The position numbers and the translations under genes are program-made. 64,000 nt of DNA from Prinia subflava. Lineage: Eukaryota > Chordata > Aves > Passeriformes > Cisticolidae. The notes beneath the pieces were generated by a model that did not search any database, was not told the DNA's origin, and saw only the letters and a program-made list of their open reading frames with translations. Where the stretch lies: contig NW_026960613.1 of the NCBI RefSeq assembly GCF_021018805.1, positions 124,001 through 188,000 of the forward strand. Direction: 5' to 3'. Positions 1 through 14,189 of the stretch are shown here, piece by piece (positions within the stretch are counted from its first letter, which is position 1; the number at the start of each line of letters is the position of its first letter).

Positions 1-357
1 AGTTTCCCCTTGTCTCTCTCAAGTCACTTCAGCTGGACAGCTCCCATTCCATTCAGACTCCTCATAGGTTATGGTGAGTCTTCAAACCAGGCCAGGGGGT
101 GCGTCCACTCCTTCCTTGGCCAGGGCACCCTCTAATTCTCCTCTGATGCATCTGGCTTCTCATCTTGGGGTGCAGTTTCTCAAAAACCCTCCCAGGATTC
201 ACAGGGTCGGTTTTATTTGCATATACAAATGCATATGCATTTGTCCCGGTCGCAGCAGAGGGTATCGCTGCTGAAAAGGTACTTACAGCAAACAATGACC
301 GGGCAATCTAGGCAGGAGCCGCTCCTTTTCACATTTTAATGAGGTAGGAGAATGCCA
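1..357 (-). mobile_element. LTR family G, copy 1 (partial, cut by the window start)
   Basis: The sequence is clearly homologous to 40660-41025, differing by scattered substitutions and small indels. On the minus strand both copies begin with TGGCA followed by a matching CCTACCT stretch, consistent with the 5' TG of an LTR. The copies diverge immediately outside that point. An octamer ATTTGCAT (215-222) and a perfect 18-bp palindrome (226-243) are conserved in both. The left end lies outside the window. Confidence 0.65.
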
Positions 358-638
358 CAGCAGCAAACACGGGCAGGTGGGGTTTTTTTGTTTGTTTGTT
401 TTGTTTTTTGTGGGGTTTTTTTTAGCCCTCATACCCACTGGGAATTCGTTCATAACACTTTTATACATTTTACATACTGTGAAAAACGTGAGATGATTAA
501 TTCATGTTCTTATGGTAAATTGGAAAATTATAAAGCTGTATAAATTTATATCAGGTAAAAGTCTATGTTTTAGGAGGTTTCTCCATTCAGAAAGGAACAA
601 AAGACCTTGCAGCCTTCTCAAGTATTGGGAGGGGACCT
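358..638. other. Unassigned flank with T-rich runs
   Basis: This stretch contains a T/G-rich low-complexity run (381-423) and otherwise AT-rich sequence. I recognise no gene or repeat boundary in it. Confidence 0.3.
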
Positions 639-1128
639 GTTGAGATGAGCCGGTATCAGCAACTCACACCTCGGGAGCTACCTTCACAGACCATCAAGCA
701 ATATCACCCATATCTCGGACATTCATCAACTATAAGGATCCATAGAAACTGAACATTAACACATGGACTTGGGACGGGAGCTCTTTTCAATCCGACCAGA
801 GACGAATTTGGGTTTGAATAGCAACTAAGAAACAAAGGGAAATATGGGGAAATATTGCCAGAGGCAGAATAAAGAGTATAAAAACCAAGCCTCGAACATG
901 GCAAATTCGTGTACCCAGCTAGAGACACAGACGGCCAGGGTCTATGTCTATGGGTCACCCTTGGCTCTCTTTTTCCCGGGAGAAACTCTGTCAAGTAAGT
1001 GTCGCTGTTTGTGAAGGGGGGAGGGTTATTGCCTAAAATTCTGTAATTTGATTCCAAATTTTGTGATTTGAATTTTTAATAAACCAAATTATTGAATTTA
1101 GTAATAAATTGTCCTGGCATTTATAACA
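639..1128 (+). mobile_element. Possible solo LTR or LTR fragment
   Basis: A TATAAAAA box lies near 877-884 and an AATAAA at 1078-1083, in the order and spacing of a retroviral promoter and polyadenylation signal. The sequence starts with TG at 639 and a CA lies near 1127, but no target-site duplication is visible and no second copy occurs in the window. The boundaries are guesses. Confidence 0.35.
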
Positions 1129-1490
1129 CATACAAAACTGATATAGATCTAAACAAAAATCACACATTTTGTAAGTAACAAAAAACATTTTCATTCTCTA
1201 AAAACTGAGAACTATATTATTCTATTGACTATTACATTTTCATTTTTTAATTTCCTCTTCGTTTTATGCCTTATGGTGGACTCTACTTAATTCATATGGA
1301 CAACATATATGCACAGTTGTAGGAAAGAGCATGTGATCAAAACAGATGACAACAGGTGCTGGAGAGGACATTGCATGTAAAACTTAAAGATGGAGAGTGA
1401 GGCATCCCTCTGTTATAGATGACCAGGGATAATTAATGTTTTTTTGTTATATGTTGTTGAGAATATAGGTATAAGATACAGTTAACTTAT

Positions 1491-1612
1491 AAGCAAGGGC
1501 TTTGCCCTGAAATGGGCAAGCCCAGACTTGTAAAAGTTGCTTTTCACTTCTAAGCAAGGGATTTGCCCTGGAAAGGGGCAAGCCCAGGCTTGCAAAGTAA
1601 CTTTTAAGAAAG
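1491..1612 (+). repeat. 61-bp direct tandem duplication with internal dyads
   Basis: Two units begin at 1491 and 1552 (period 61). Each contains a dyad around AGGG-TTT-CCCT and a second around GGGCAAGCCC. The pair sits upstream of a solo LTR insertion, in sequence that may itself be an older LTR. Enhancer-like duplications of this kind are common in retroviral U3 regions; that reading is inference. Confidence 0.7.
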
Positions 1613-1647
1613 AACAAAGGTGTAGCTAGGTGGAGAGATGACGCTAA

Positions 1648-2438
1648 TGTTGGGGGTTAGATTTGTTTTTTTTTTCTTCTCACAGAATTTTTTCCCATAA
1701 GTTTCCAAGAAGCCTTGATGACTACTTAGTCAGAACAAAAAGGGGTACTTGAGAGATATAGCAGCACGAGGCTACACCTATTGTTTCTGAGTCCCTGGGA
1801 GTGTCCCTCAGAGGGGAGAGATGATGAGCTTTGGGAAAGGCAAAAAGACAGATCTGGGGAAGGGGGAGGCACTCTTGCTCTCAGCGCCGAGGAGAATGGT
1901 CAGGCTGCCCTCTGCCTCTGCCTCGTCCTGGGAAATCTATCGTCATCTGCTGTGTACCCGGGAATCCTGAGCTCGCTTTCTCCAGCCTCTCCCCCCACCG
2001 CCGCTGCTTCTTCAGAGCTTGGAGGTTCCACTGCTACTCTGTAGCCCTGCACTGCCCAGCCCTGCCGGGACACCCCTGCCGCTCCAGCTGCCAGCGCAGA
2101 GCTCCTCATCTCATCCACCAGCCCGGGACTTTCCTTCCTTCCAGCTCAGCCTCTCGGAGCCCTGCAGGGGCGCCGAGATCAAACTGCTCTGGGCTTTTGT
2201 AAAAGAAAGCCCTCAAGGTTCTTGGTTCTGTTTATTATTGATGCTGTAGTTGTTGTTTGTTTGTCGTTTTGTCATATATACTAGTAAAGAACTGTTATTC
2301 CTACCCCCATACCTCTGCCTGAAAGCTCCTTTAAATTTTTTTTTAATCGGAATAATTTGGAGGGAGGGGATTTGAATTCTCCATCTCTAGGGAGGTCCTG
2401 CCCCTTCCTAGCAGATATCTGTCTTTCAAACCAAGACA
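1648..2438 (+). mobile_element. Solo LTR, family A, copy 1
   Basis: The element begins TGTTGGGGGTTAG and ends CAAACCAAGACA. A perfect 5-bp target-site duplication GCTAA flanks it (1643-1647 and 2439-2443). It is 791 bp long and homologous to 49318-50524 (same strand) and to the reverse complement of 17790-19265. With no internal region present, it is a solo LTR left by recombination. It interrupts an older repeat that runs from about 1440 to 2740. Confidence 0.9.
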
Positions 2439-2443
2439 GCTAA

Positions 2444-2741
2444 TCACCGCCATTTTAAGGAAGGAGCCACCTCTTTGTCTGGTGACAAGGACTGCTGAGG
2501 GTTCAGTCACTGGATGTTTACACGAACCTCAGACACCACATCGGAGGAAGACACATCGCCCAGACAACATATTTAAGGAATATATAAGGGGACTTGAAGC
2601 GGGCGGGATTTTGTGAACAGAGGGGGGGTCACACTGAGACTGTGACAGGTGTTCACCCAATGCTGATCCCGGGTCTGTCAGCATTGTCCTTTTGAATGCT
2701 GGTATGTTTAAAATTTTATTCTATATTTCATATAGAATTTT
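2444..2741 (+). mobile_element. Older LTR-like sequence abutting a truncated pol
   Basis: Before the family A insertion this sequence was continuous with 1440-1647. It contains a TATATAAGGGG box near 2578-2590, followed by a GC-rich stretch and T-rich DNA, which looks like an LTR promoter. It joins directly to the middle of a reverse-transcriptase reading frame at about 2741, so gag, protease and the N-terminal half of RT are missing. It does not resemble the 3' LTR at 6408-7035. Confidence 0.35.
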
Positions 2742-5324
2742 GTACCCCAAGGGTACAAAAACAGCCCCACTCTGTTTGGAGAACAACTTGCAAAAGATTT
2801 GGAATCCTGGGAAGCTCCACCAGGAGAAGGGAGATTGCTGCAGTATGTGGATGACATCCTAATAGCTATCCCAACAGAAGAAGAGTGTGTGGCCTGGACA
2901 GTAAGCCTCCTAAACTTTTTGGGGCTTCAGGGGTACAGAGTGACTAAGAAAAAGGCTCAGGTGTTAAAACAAAAGGTGATCTACCTGGGCTATGAGATCA
3001 GTGCTGGGCAACGGACTCTGGGGAGAGAACGCATAGAATCAATATGCCAAACCCCGAAACCCCAGACAATAAAAGAACTGAGAACCTTCCTGGGCATGAC
3101 AGGATGGTGCAGACTATGGATTTACAACTATGGATTACTTGTGAAACCTTTGTATGTGCTCATTACACAAGGAAACAGAGATCTCCAATGGACAAAGGAA
3201 GCCACACAGGCCTTTGGTCAGCTTAAAAAAGCTCTCATGTGAGCTCCAGCTAAAGGATTGCCAGACATGAGTAAACCATTTTTTCTCTTCTCTCACGAGA
3301 AACAGGGAATTGCCCTGGGAATCCTGGCACAGGACCTGGGTCCATATATAAGGGCAGTTGCTTATATTTCTAAGCAATTGGATGCAGCAGCTAAAGGATG
3401 GCCAGGTTGCCTCAGGGCAGTGGCTGCAGTGGTGCTGAACATTCAGGAAGCCCCTAAGTTCACCCTGGGCCAGAAAATGACTGTGCTGGTGTTTCATATG
3501 GTATCCTCAGTACTGGAAACAAAGGGAGGCCACTGGCTTTCCCCACAACGGTTCCTGAAATACCAAGCTACCATGGTAGAACAAGATGATGTAGAGATAG
3601 TGGTAACTAACATTGTCAACCCCAGCTTCTTTCCTTAGTGGGAACCAAGGAGAGCCAATTCATCACGATTGCCTGGAGACCATTGAAGCCACCTACTCCA
3701 GCCGCTCAGACCTGAAGGACACCCCTTTGGATGATGCAGAAACCTGGTTCACTGATGGAAGCAGTTCTGTCAGCGATGGAAAACGACATGCTGGGTATGC
3801 AGTCACCACATCTAGAGACCTAATTGAATCAGCACCATTACCAGCAGGTACCTCTGCACAGAAGGCAGAAATAATTGCCCTAACCCCTGCATTAGAATTG
3901 TCAAAAGGAAAGACAATAAATATCTACACGGGCTCCCGCTATGCATTTGGGGTAGTGCATGCTCATGGAGCTATTTGGAAAGAAAGAGGACTGTTAAATT
4001 CACAAGGGATGAACATTAAACATGCACGAGAACATGCACATTAAGGCACATCAAAAGGTGAGCTCAGAATTGGAAGAGGGAAACAAGCTGGAGGACAGAG
4101 AGGCAAAAGAAGCAGCAAAAGGTGAGGTGATAGTAGAAGGAGCCCTGACTCCCGATGGCCAAATCTCCCCCGAAGGTAAGCCAGTGTACAATAAAAAGGA
4201 TAAAGAGCTAATTGAAGACCAAAAGGGAACATATAACCAAGAGGGATGGCCTATTACAGAAGGAGGGAAATTGGTTATCCCCTCCCATTTACTGTGGCCA
4301 TTAGTAAGGGAAGAACATCAGAAAACACACTGGGGAATTGATGCTTTGTATAATTACTTGACTGGAAAGATCACTGCCAGGAATTTATATGCCACTATCA
4401 CCCAAGTGGCCCGGCAGTGTGAACTTTGCCTCCAGACTAACCCTAAGAATACCCCTAAACCAAAACTTGGCCAAACTGGAAAGGGCCATGGACCCGGCCA
4501 GCAGTGGCAAATTGATTTTTCAGAATTACCAAGAAAAGGGGGGTACTGATATTTGTTAGTACAAACAGATACCTTTCCAGGATGGCCAGAAGCTTTCTCC
4601 ACCAGAACTGCCAAAGCCCAGGAGGTAACCAAGGTGTTACTTCAAGAAATAATACCACGCTTTGGAGTTCCAGCCACAATATCTTCAGACAGGGGACCGC
4701 ATTTCATTTCAAAGGTGGTTCAACAGATCAGTCAGCATCTGGGTATAAACTGGGAACTTCATACCCCATACCATCCCCAGTTGAGTGGCCAAGTTGAAAA
4801 AATGAATCATCTGATTGAACAACAAATTGTGAGGCTAGGGCAAGAGGCTAATTTACCTTGGCCCCAGTCCCTCCTGTTAGCATTACTGTGAATTCGGACT
4901 AAGCCCAGAACTAAAGAAAAGCTGAGCCCCTTCGAAATGCTTTATGGGAGACCATATGGGGTGCAAAAAGGGGTATCCACCCAAATTGGGGAAGAAAGGC
5001 TGACTGCGTACATGATGGCCTTAGGCAGACAGCTTAGAAAAATTGAGAAACGTGGCTGGAACTCAAAGCAGAGGGCTAGATGGGCCAGTGCATGACATAC
5101 AACTTGGGGATTATGTGTATGTCAAGTCTTTTACAGAAAAAACCTTGGAGCTGCAGTGGGAAGGACTGTTCCAAGTGCTTCTCACCACTTTTACTGCAAT
5201 TAAGATCCAAGAGCAGAACACCTGGATTCACCACTCCCGAGTGAAGAAAGCTCCTGAGACCCCCTGGAAAGTAAGACCAGCTGTATACAGGCACAACTGT
5301 GGCTGCAATCAACAGCTGCATTGA
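2742..5324 (+). pseudogene. ERV1 (gammaretrovirus-like) pol remnant: RT, RNase H, integrase
   Basis: This is a decayed retroviral polymerase lacking its N-terminal part. Reading begins inside RT with PQGYKNSPTLFG; the catalytic YVDD is at 2844-2855. The RT and connection region (2742-3638) share one frame, broken by a TGA at 3240. A frameshift leads to RNase H (about 3613-4044, with WFTDGSS) and another to integrase (4022-4549, then 4553-4891 after a TGA). The integrase keeps an HHCC zinc-binding region, the first catalytic Asp in QIDFSELP, and Asp and Glu of a D-35-E triad (SDRGPHF and GQVEKMN). The C-terminal domain (5043-5324) shows the GDYVYVK and HHSRVK features of gammaretroviral integrases. 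There are at least three stops and three frameshifts, so it is non-functional. Confidence 0.88.
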
Positions 5325-5326
5325 TT

Positions 5327-6290
5327 ATAAGAGAAGGAAGTGAAGGAGCCTTTCCAATGGAAATCCAAAAAGCTGACTGGGAAAATGCTACTAAATTTGA
5401 AAAGAAATTTCAATCCTGGTGGACCCTGGTAAACTTCACTTATGATCCAATTGCCAATATGGCTACTGCCTTTGTGCTCACCATTCGCAAGGCCACAGTT
5501 TATGTTATTCACCCCATTATAGCACTAGGGCTGAATCATCAAAGATCGGTGCTCTACCGTTCAGAACACAGAACGTGGGCACGGAGAATGAATAAGAAAT
5601 GGCAAACCATGAATCTAGAATCCTGCATTACGAGAGAACAGCAGGGGTTCATTTGTGAAAGTAACACAATCGATGCTCGAGATATATGTCTTGATACTAA
5701 ACAGTGTCTGTCATTTTGAAATTCATCCAAATACTAGTCAAAAATCTATACTTGTATATATTGGTCAGGGTTGTGTATGCCTAAGGACTGCGTGTGCTTA
5801 TATAAAAATAGACAGGGATAATGTAACCTTGATTAGCAAGAATCAGTCTAACTTTTGTATTTGTAACTTCGTTAAAATTCTAGGGTGTGACTTTCTGTAT
5901 TTGGCACCAGTTGTGTCCCGCCAGCTAATTAAGTCTGACAACACAATATATCACAAATTGTCACCAACACCTATTGGGATGAATCTCACTTTAATAAAAC
6001 AATTAATCAATCATCAGGACCTTGTTAAAATTCTAAAAAGTATTCAGGAAACTGGGGAGAAAACCTTAATTACTGTCCATCATGACACAAAGGAAATAAA
6101 TAAATTTCTACAAAGGGTAAAACAAGATGCAAGTCACAGTTGGTGGGACTCATTCTTTGGATGGTCACCCACCGCAACTGAGATCCTAAATACATTATGT
6201 CACCCCATCATTGTCTTACTAATATTAGTTAGTATAAGTTTAGTGATGTCTTTTGTAACGCTTATTTGGAATTGGAAACTGTTACAATGA
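5327..6290 (+). pseudogene. ERV1 env-like remnant
   Basis: Two overlapping frames (5321-5719 and 5655-6290) directly follow integrase, where env is expected. The second is rich in cysteines, has several Asn-X-Ser/Thr sites, and ends with a strongly hydrophobic segment near its C-terminus (about residues 180-205) followed by a short polar tail, as in a retroviral transmembrane subunit. A frameshift near 5655-5719 joins the halves. I do not recognise a specific receptor-binding family, and the N-terminal signal peptide is not evident. Confidence 0.6.
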
Positions 6291-6394
6291 GTAGCAATAT
6301 TAACCTCTTTATCCCAAGTACATGGCAAGGCGTTGAGAGACACATATCGTAAGGATTGGAACTTGTACTAAGTAAATGAATTTACTACTTTATT

Positions 6395-6407
6395 GAAAAG
6401 GGGGGAC
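6395..6407 (+). other. Polypurine tract of the + strand ERV1
   Basis: A purine run GAAAAGGGGGGAC immediately precedes the TG of the downstream LTR. This is the normal plus-strand primer position in a retrovirus and fixes the 5' edge of the LTR. Confidence 0.75.
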
Positions 6408-7035
6408 TGAAACATGATATTGGAAATTAGAGGATATTAATCATAGAAATTAGAAAAGTTCATTAAAAAGTAGGCATTCAGATGATGTATTGCTGCCCTT
6501 AGAAAAAAACAGAAATATGTAGGAATGCAAGGATGCTTGATAAGAAGAAGAGTTTTTACCCAAAGCAGGAGACAAGATTGCAAGTGAACCAAAGATACTA
6601 AGATAACAGGCACCTTGCACCCCCAGGGACAGATAAAACTGACCTTACAGCTTGAAGTGTGACCAGAGCACCGGTGAGCATGCGCGAGGCGGCAGGGTCA
6701 AAAGTTCATCTCAGAGGAAGACTCCTTCCTTCATCCCTGGGACCCCCGGAGACCCTTGTAAGAGACCACCAGAGACAACTGCGCAGGCGCAAAAGACTGA
6801 TGGGCTAATTAGAATACGAAGCGGAGGGGGGGGGAGCTAAAGGATGAATATGCATGAGGTATTGTGAAACTCAATACATATGTAACATTCTAGAAGATAA
6901 AAGAGAAACGTAAAGTGAGCGAGGGGCGCTTGTGCCTTTGAGAATTATCTCGCATCGCGCCCAGCGCTTAATAAACTACATACCTACTTTAAAATTCGCT
7001 CTGCCTCCGAGTTTTAGAGTCCTTTCCGCGTATCA
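6408..7035 (+). mobile_element. 3' LTR of the + strand ERV1
   Basis: The LTR starts TGAAACATGATATTGG just after the polypurine tract and probably ends at TATCA (7031-7035). A GATAAAAG box near 6895 and an AATAAA at 6970-6975 mark promoter and polyadenylation signals, so it is in sense with GNAQ. No matching 5' LTR is present because the 5' half of the provirus is lost. Its end lies about 1.4 kb upstream of the GNAQ start codon. Confidence 0.75.
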
Positions 7036-7479
7036 CTGGTACTGGAATTGAAGGCAAGCTGGTCTGGGTTCGTGAAAAAGGATGGTAGCTAAAAGTATTG
7101 GTTTAATAAAGGTTACAACGACAGGATATAAAATGCAATATATCAATGCCTTGAAATGATAGAATATTAGGTTCTTGCAAGCAAGGGAAGTATATTACTG
7201 TTTTTATCTGTTGTAAACACCTTTTATTTCTTCTGCATATAACAGAAGCATTCAAGTATTTTCAGGATTACCGGAATAAATTACTAGTGTCTAGTATATT
7301 TTTATCCCCCACATTTTAATTGCCATCTGAAGGTGGAGAAGATACTTCTCCCTTTGTGAAAATATTACATATTCCCCTTTTCCCTATGAACCAAAGGCAT
7401 TTCTTTTAGGAAGAGAATGCAAGGGTAAAATAAAAACGTGCATTTATCGACTAAAACCAAAGGTAGCAAAAGCACATAA
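7036..7479. other. Unique flank between ERV1 LTR and GNAQ CpG region
   Basis: This is AT-rich sequence without recognisable repeats or ORFs. It may hold distal promoter elements of GNAQ; nothing specific is visible. Confidence 0.4.
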
Positions 7480-8900
<1,421 letters not shown>

Positions 8901-11900
8901 GGGAAAAGATGGCTGGTTAGTGGAGGGGGTATTGGGGGAATATCGGTGATGATGGGTATAGGAGAGTGATGGTAAGGAAGCAGTTTAATGAAAGAACTTG
9001 CAGGGGGGTTGCTTTGCAGATTTCTGGTGCATTGTTCTCTGAGTCTTAGGTTGCTGGGTCACCAGTTGCATTTTTTTCATTGTGATTTTTATTCAACGAG
9101 GCAAAATGGGATAAGGGGCTTATGCCCAGATTGTAGGCTGACTTTTAAAGCAAAAGGAGAAAGAAATCATAAAGATCAAGATGCACCCATGAAGGAGAAA
9201 AGTAACCTTAAAGTATACTAGTAGGTAGTAGGATCTTTAAGACTTTTGGAATCCACCCACTGTTCCAAGAAATAAAATCTGTTGTATCATTTATCTTTAA
9301 TTAAAACAAGTTGTTATTTTGGAGCCACGAGTGTGCAAAGGCAATGTTTGTTTAGTAGGAATTTGGCTTGTGTTAAAATAAGCTTTTTGAATTAAAACAC
9401 ATTTGTCTGTATCTGGGGTGCTCTACTACACTGTGTAGTTCTTGTGGTAATACAGCTTCTGTCGTAGACTAGCAGGCCTTGAAATATGTCTGCACCAGTA
9501 TTTGGGTGAATGAGAATGTTCCAAGTGGATGTGGGGTGTTTATGCCAAAGACTTCAGTCTTGGATCAGGTACATGAAAGTAATTATTTATATTGGGGTAA
9601 TAAACTGCCTTTAGACTAAGGTGATTTGAAAGGAACTCATTTATTATAGTGCTTGCTTATGAATGTGTTATTTTCTACTTTAAATAATAGAGTTTGTCTT
9701 CTGTATATGGAGAAAGGTATTGGCATCCTTAACTGATATGGAAAAAGGAGGGATGGAGACAGATACAATGCTACCAGTAATAACATTCTGTCTCATTGTG
9801 GCCTAATTTTGGGTTGATGGAAGTGTGTGCTGTGGCTATTTCAAGATCCAAACCCAAGATAAAATAGAGGACAGATACCTTGCATTTTTAAAATTTTATG
9901 GATGTTCAAATATATTTACTTAACTATATGCATTTGTTACGGGAGAGGCAGTTGATGTTTGACTTGTTACTCAGGTCAAAATTGTTGCTGCATATCCTGG
10001 TCTTCTTGCAGTGATGCTGGAGATTTCTTCCAAGTTTTTAAAAATGCATGAAACTTACTGAATGGTACCAACATATACCACACAGAGAAGGAATTCAGAG
10101 ATTTAATTCCACAGTCACTAGTGCAGATCTGGTATTTTATAAGATCCACCCACTTGTAATGGTAAGTGTATGGTAATGGTAGATTAGGGCCTAATTGTAG
10201 CATTACTTTTAGATCAAATGAAATAAAGTGTTTTCAGAGCAAATAGATAAGCCATCACTTAGAAAGCTTTGAAGAAAACACACTGAGTGCCTGTATGTTT
10301 TCTTCATATATCAGTACCTGTATAAACCATGCTTCTGAACATGTAAGCATGATGTACATGAAACCAAGGTAGATGTTCTGTTTCATACTTAATAGCATAT
10401 CTGTATTTGAGTAGACATCAGTATAGAAATTGTTCTTCTGTACACATTTTTTGTGTTGTACTTTGTCAGCTGCAGTCACATATTTGAGTGAAAGTGTTTG
10501 TGCATGTGCAGCTGTTTAACAGTTAATATTGTAAAATGCAGTATAGCAGTAAACCACTGTTGAAGTTACGGGTTTGGATAGAGATTCAAGTTTCAATTTA
10601 TTAAAAAACCCCAAACAAACCAAAACTCAAACTTTCTAAAAATTTGTTTTAATTAGTGTATTTCTTTTAGGTATCTGACAGTACTCTCTGTCACTTTCAC
10701 TGCATCCCCAGCATAGTCATTTGTTCAGTTCTTAAGCTTGTGTTATTTGTTTGGGTAATTCATATGGTTAGGATGGATAAAATCATTTTTAAAATAGGAA
10801 AATAATAATTAAAATGAGGAAACTGGGAAATGTCTGAAGTTGTTCGCCATCCATTTTTTTAATTGACTTGACCTTTACTATCCCATTATGTATCTTTAGC
10901 CATAAAAACTTAAAGTAGCAGTAGTGCTTTATTTTATGTAAATGTAAGGCAAGCTTTTTTAAAAAGTGCCAACTTCTCAGTCCCACATTGAAAAGTGTTG
11001 TTGGATTTAGAAGCCTAAATGGGTTAAAGGCTTTTGAACATGGGACAAAAGATATATCCTTTTGCTCATAAGGTGAGAACACAGCTGAAGCTGAGCTGTG
11101 TTAACTGACCACATATGCTTTTTGAACTTGTTGCAAGTGCATAGTAAAAGGTATTAAATCAAAAGGTTGTAAGGAACAAATGAGAATGTCTATGCCATAT
11201 TTTTTGTTTCTGTTTAAATATTAGACATACGTACAAATGCAAACATCTAGCAAATATAAAGAAAAAATTTTGAGTCAGAAGGGAGGATTTTTTTTCCCTC
11301 CGAAACTTGTAGAAATTATAGTGCTTCCTTGCAAAGTGAAATATTTCCCTCCTAACTGTCTTGGTTACTGTTACTGTGTGACACACATTATGCTGTGTGC
11401 ACCTTTCTTGTGTATTAATGATATGCTTTTACTTTTTATGCGATCAGAGTTTAAAATGTTGACAGTAATTTCTGGAAAACTTTTAGCATGGTAAGATTAT
11501 TTAAAATTATTAATTAAAAAATAAACTCTCTCCATGATTAAACATTAAAATGCCACTTTTAGGTACTGCATTGAACATCATTGTTCTGTTCTAATCTACT
11601 GTAAAAAATTAAGCAGTCTCTCTTACTATTGTAGTTCTAAAAAGTGAGAACTCTAGCATATGCACTGAAAATAGTTCAGCCAGCACAAGTTGGTTGCAAT
11701 GTTTAATGTACTTTGGAGCAAATTCAGTCTTCCACTGAATTTGGTTTTTATTTCCTGTATTTTTGAAATTCTTTTGTATTCCATTACTGCTGAACATTTT
11801 GTAAAACCTTATGGTTGTTCTCCAGAGCATAAAATTGTTAACATTTATTTGTTGTTTGCTGTTGTAAATACATATATTGCTATAGTACAAAAAAGTTATG

Positions 11901-13920
11901 TTTTTAGTGTTTTATATTGGTATGCACCAAACAATGTACAGTATTCTGCATGCTTATATTTTAAGCATGTATGTATGTATTTATTGTTAAGTAGCAAGAG
12001 GCATGTGATCTAATTTTCTATGTATATAATTTTGACTGTCATCAGTGGAAGTTTTAGCTGGTCTCAGAAAGCAATGTTTGGGCTTAAATGTCAGTTTGTC
12101 GCCATAAACCTTCACTACTGGAAATAATATGCCTGTACACTGTATATACTTGTGTTATGCATTATTTTCTCTTCAGGAGTATCTAAGAAAATAATCAGCA
12201 ATATCTATAAGCTTTGGCAAAATTAGGTATTGGAGATGAATCAGTGAAGCAAGGTGTTAAATATGAGTATCTTTTCATTATCTATATGTTACCAAAGAAA
12301 ACGTGGGAGGTAAACCTTTTGAATGTAGCATGAATTGCAACTAGTCTTAAGTGGAAGACTTTGTTTTTTCTCCAAACCTGTAGGGTATATATATGTTGTA
12401 GGGTTTTATTTGTATACCTGTGGTAGCTGAATGAAAGATTTGTGTACAGAACTCTGTAAATTAGCAGACTTAGACTTCAAAAACCTTGAAGAGAAAGTGG
12501 GGCCCATCAAGCCAACAGTCTTCCTTCCCTGCTGTAATCTGAAATATATATGCAGATAGTCTCATCTACTTATATAAGTAGATAAACTGATACTACACAT
12601 TTCAGGATTTTTTATGTGCACAATTTAAAAATTCTGGTATTGATTAGCATATCCTAATTGACTATTTTATTTGCTCTGCATTAAAGCAGAAAATGTAATT
12701 ATTTTGAAAGAGCATTGCAACCTCTTCTTATCTTGTCTTGATCCATACTTATACTTGCACTGAACACTTGTAAATAAGTTTAGGTAATTACAACAGTATG
12801 TATTTATGATTAGAAAACAAGTAAATACTTAATATATATCTTGATGATGTACATTGAAATTAGATTGGTAAGCATATCTTAGTTTGGAGAAGCTGTTTCT
12901 GAGGTTATATAATTTGATTCTGGATGACAAACAATGATCTATTTTATATATATGTAGAAATATACATCCATTTATAAAAATAACTGGTTTTGAGGAAAAC
13001 ATGAATCATCATCTTGATATCTATGTGATAGCATGATTTTACATATGCTGGAAAAGAGCATATTCATTTTTTAATGCAGGATAAAGGAATATTTTATTTT
13101 CAGCTCTTATAAAGGATTTTCCTCTGGGTTTGTTTTGATTTTCCTCCTTTAAAAGTGATCTACTGTAGTTAATGGAAATTAGTTTAGAACCTCAATAGTC
13201 AAAGAATTCTGACTAACTTAGTTTTGCTCATATGTCAAAAAATCAAGGGACCCCAAATTTTTACTTCCTTTTAAGAACATTATTGAATTTGTACAGGAGG
13301 GAAACATGATAAACAGAGGACTCTCTTGAGAAGGGACTTTGGGGTGTATATTGTCATGTTAAGAAATATTTCTGTGTTTTTAGCAACTTCAAATTGTGTT
13401 TGGTGTGTAAAGGCAGTGGTAATTTAATAAGCAACAGCATTTCTTGTGAAGTAATACACCAATCTGCAAAATTAATCCTGGGAAGGGAGAGCATGATAAG
13501 GTAGATGTGTGTTTCTTGCTCTGCTCAATGGATTAATACTGAGGAAATGTGTTCTCATACTTGAACAAGATTGCATGCAGCTGTTGCTAATAAAATTATG
13601 GGATGTTTTTCAACATTCAAGTGTTATTTGTTCTACTTATTTAAAATGTCTAACTTGCAAGAATCAAGAGCAACAAAGTAAAATAAAAACTGAGGAAGCA
13701 CTTGAATATTGGAAATACTATGAAGCCATATAAATAGTATTCTTAAAATCAGGGAAGTGGGCAACAGGCTTAAGTATTGTGTTAACACTGTGCAAAGAAA
13801 TAAGATACTGAGGAGCATAAGTCTAAGTGATACTACAGTTTGAAAAGTTTTCAAAGTTCCCAGGGAAGTTCTAGGAACAATATATATCTGTGGGTTCTTT
13901 TTTTTTTTTCCTCATGCTAA
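8901..13920 (+). other. Unique AT-rich intronic sequence
   Basis: About 5 kb of intron without recognisable transposon, gene or long ORF. Only short T- and A-runs and AT dinucleotide patches (for example near 12830 and 12950) stand out. Conserved non-coding elements could be present but cannot be recognised without alignment. Confidence 0.6.
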
Positions 13921-13924
13921 ATTT

Positions 13925-14189
13925 GAGAATAGAATAGTTCAATTGGAAGGGACTTAAAATGATCATCTAGTCCAAATGCCTGACCACTTCAGGGTGGATC
14001 AAAAGTTAAAGCATGTTATTAAGGGCATTGTCCAAATGCCTCTAACACTGACAGGCTTGGGGCATTGATCATGTCTCTGGGAAGCCTATTCTGGTGTTTG
14101 ACCACCCTCTGGGAAAAGAAACACTTCCTAATGTCCAGTCTAAACCTCCCCTGGTGCAGCTTTGAACCATTCCCACACATCCTCGCATA
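13925..14189 (-). mobile_element. CR1 LINE 3' end, antisense (left half of a split copy)
   Basis: The block starts with the antisense CR1 3' end (AATTGGAAGGGACTTAAAAT and following) and continues through the typical antisense text of the 3' region up to the intruding CR1. The remainder resumes at about 15296. It is 5'-truncated, as most CR1 copies are. Confidence 0.8.
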
